Assembly (NCBI GenBank): GCA_003222555.1
Contig: QHWL01000160.1
Location: forward strand, 1-6,514
Origin: Acidobacteriota bacterium
GTDB lineage: Bacteria > Acidobacteriota > Vicinamibacteria > Vicinamibacterales > CAVVIG01
Direction of reading: 5' to 3'
Length of the DNA: 6,514 nucleotides
The position numbers and the translations under genes were made by a program. This document shows, piece after piece, positions 5,270 to 6,514 of this stretch (the stretch's first letter is position 1; every line of letters begins with the position of its first letter). The notes under the pieces are model-generated. The model was not told the DNA's origin. It was given only the letters and a program-made list of their open reading frames with translations, and searched no databases.

Positions 5270-6514
5270 ATGAGGCTCGACTCGCTGGGCATCGAATTTT
5301 GGGTAATCGTCGGCCTGATGGTGCTGGTCGTGGCGCTGCTCAGCTCGTTCATGGCGTCGTTGTACCGCAAAGCGGGCCCGCACGAAGCGCTCATCGTGTA
5401 CGGCTTCCGCGGCACGCGGATCGTGAAGGGACACGGAACGGTGATCTTCCCGATGGTCGAAATGTCCCATCAACTGTCGCTGGAGCTGATGTCGTTCGAC
5501 GTCGCGCCCACGCAGGACCTCTACACGAAGCAGGGCGTCGCAGTGACGGTCGAAGCCGTCGCGCAGATCAAGGTGAAGTCCGATCTCGAATCCATTCAGA
5601 CGGCCGCGGAGCAGTTCCTCACCAAATCGCTCGAACAGCGCGAGAGCCTCATCCGTCTCGTGATGGAAGGCCACCTGCGGGGCATCATCGGCCAGCTTAC
5701 CGTCGAACAGATCGTCAAAGAGCCGGAGATGGTCGGTGAACGCATGCGGTCCACCTGCGCGGAGGACATGACCAAGATGGGCCTCGAGGTGGTGTCGTTC
5801 ACCATCAAGGAAGTTCGCGACAAGAACGAGTACATCGTCAACATGGGACGCCCCGACGTCGCGCGGATCAAGCGCGACGCCGACGTTGCGTCCGCCGAAG
5901 CCGATCGCGACACCGCGATCAAGCGCGCCGAAGCGATGCGCGCGTCCGCCATCGCCAAGGCACAGGCCGATCAGGAGCGGGTGCTGGCGGAGACCCTGTC
6001 GCAGGCCAAGCAGGCCGAGGCGCAGCGCGATCTCGACATCAAGAAAGCGAACTACCTCGAGATCGTCAAGAAGCAGCAGGCCCAGGCGGACAAGGCCTAC
6101 GAGATCCAAACCAACGTCATGCAGCAGCAGGTCGTCGCCGAGGCGGTGCGCATCGAGCAAATCGAACGCGAGCAGCAGATCAAGGTGCAGGACGCCGAGA
6201 TTCAGCGGCGCGAGAAGGAATTGATCGCCACGGTGCTGAAGCAGGCCGAAGTGGAACGGCAGCGCATCGCCGTACTCGCCGACGCGGAGAAAGGGCGGCT
6301 CACGGCCGAGGCTGAAGGCCACGCGGCCGCAACGCGTACACAGGGTGAAGCGGAAGCCGAGATCATCTTCAAGAAGGGCGACGCCGAGGCGCGCGCCATG
6401 AACGTGAAAGCCGAGGCGTTCCAGGAATACAACCAGGCCGCCGTCATTGACAAGCTGCTCACGGGGTTGCCGGATATCGTCCGGGCGCTCGCGGCGCCGT
6501 TGTCCAGCGTCGAC
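5270..6514 (+). CDS. Flotillin (SPFH/band 7 membrane scaffold), 3' end cut by the window
   Basis: The frame is open for 415 codons from the ATG at 5270 to the window edge, with no stop reached. A short N-terminal stretch is followed by one hydrophobic segment (about 9-29), then ALIVYGFRGTRIVKGHGTVI (40-59), the typical start of the SPFH/PHB domain, which runs to about residue 195. It includes LMSFDVAPTQDLYTKQGVAV (73-92) and GLEVVSFTIKEVRD (171-184). Residues about 196-380 are a long charged coiled coil with the Glu-Ala-rich repeats that define flotillins (for example AEAEGHAAATRTQGEAEAE, 346-364). The tail AAVIDKLLTGLPDIVRALAA (390-409) then APLSSVD matches the conserved C-terminal oligomerisation region. 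Full-length relatives are about 480-550 residues, so perhaps 70-130 residues lie beyond the window. Flotillins form oligomers that scaffold ordered membrane domains. Gene order NfeD-like then flotillin matches yuaF-yuaG and yqiJ-yqiK. Confidence 0.92.
   Translation, partial: MRLDSLGIEFWVIVGLMVLVVALLSSFMASLYRKAGPHEALIVYGFRGTRIVKGHGTVIFPMVEMSHQLSLELMSFDVAPTQDLYTKQGVAVTVEAVAQIKVKSDLESIQTAAEQFLTKSLEQRESLIRLVMEGHLRGIIGQLTVEQIVKEPEMVGERMRSTCAEDMTKMGLEVVSFTIKEVRDKNEYIVNMGRPDVARIKRDADVASAEADRDTAIKRAEAMRASAIAKAQADQERVLAETLSQAKQAEAQRDLDIKKANYLEIVKKQQAQADKAYEIQTNVMQQQVVAEAVRIEQIEREQQIKVQDAEIQRREKELIATVLKQAEVERQRIAVLADAEKGRLTAEAEGHAAATRTQGEAEAEIIFKKGDAEARAMNVKAEAFQEYNQAAVIDKLLTGLPDIVRALAAPLSSVD

Noticed and set aside
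5105..6322. 405-codon open frame on the minus strand with Leu/Asp/His-rich repeats
   Set aside because: It is the antisense of the flotillin coiled coil; the repetitive L-D-L pattern mirrors Glu/Gln/Lys/Ala codons on the coding strand.

Overview
The window is GC-rich, gene-dense bacterial DNA with strong G/C preference at third codon positions. No rRNA, tRNA, CRISPR array, transposase or integrase is visible. The gene content (polyprenyl-linked sugar transfer, a flotillin operon and an XRE regulator of a type I associate with Acidobacteriota and other high-GC soil phyla) suggests a Gram-negative-like soil or sediment bacterium. That is an inference from style and gene family, not a taxonomic assignment.

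Layout: (1) 1-328 holds no intact gene. It contains a minus-strand coding remnant (31-189) with protein-like composition that closes against an upstream in-frame stop, and a neighbouring frame (156-281) that may be its displaced upstream part. (2) 329-3816, minus strand, is a three-gene cassette transcribed right to left: a family 2 glycosyltransferase with a C-terminal membrane domain, a class I SAM-dependent methyltransferase, and a multi-spanning GT39/ArnT-like glycosyltransferase. The junctions are TGA directly followed by ATG, then a 7-nt ATGGTAG overlap, so the three are almost certainly co-translated. (3) 3817-4185 is a divergent intergenic region ending in a strikingly AT-rich promoter-like stretch. 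(4) 4186 to the window end, plus strand, is a second tight operon: an XRE-type HTH regulator, an NfeD/YqiJ-like membrane protein with an OB-fold tail, and a flotillin cut by the window edge.

How the genes may work together: in the left cassette the GT2 enzyme probably loads a sugar onto a polyprenyl phosphate, and the GT39-like integral enzyme probably uses that lipid-linked sugar on the far side of the membrane. The methyltransferase between them may modify the sugar or another cell-surface intermediate. In the right operon the NfeD-like protein and flotillin form the well-known membrane-microdomain pair (compare B. subtilis yuaF-yuaG and E. coli yqiJ-yqiK). The unusual element is a DNA-binding regulator fused into the operon by an ATGA overlap, preceded by an inverted repeat that runs into its own start codon, which suggests autoregulation.

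Most noteworthy are the regulator-NfeD-flotillin operon, the histidine-rich loop of the NfeD-like protein (9 His in 21 residues), the possible operator and leaderless start at 4173-4188, and the GT2-methyltransferase-GT39 cassette. None is proven to be a new system from sequence alone.
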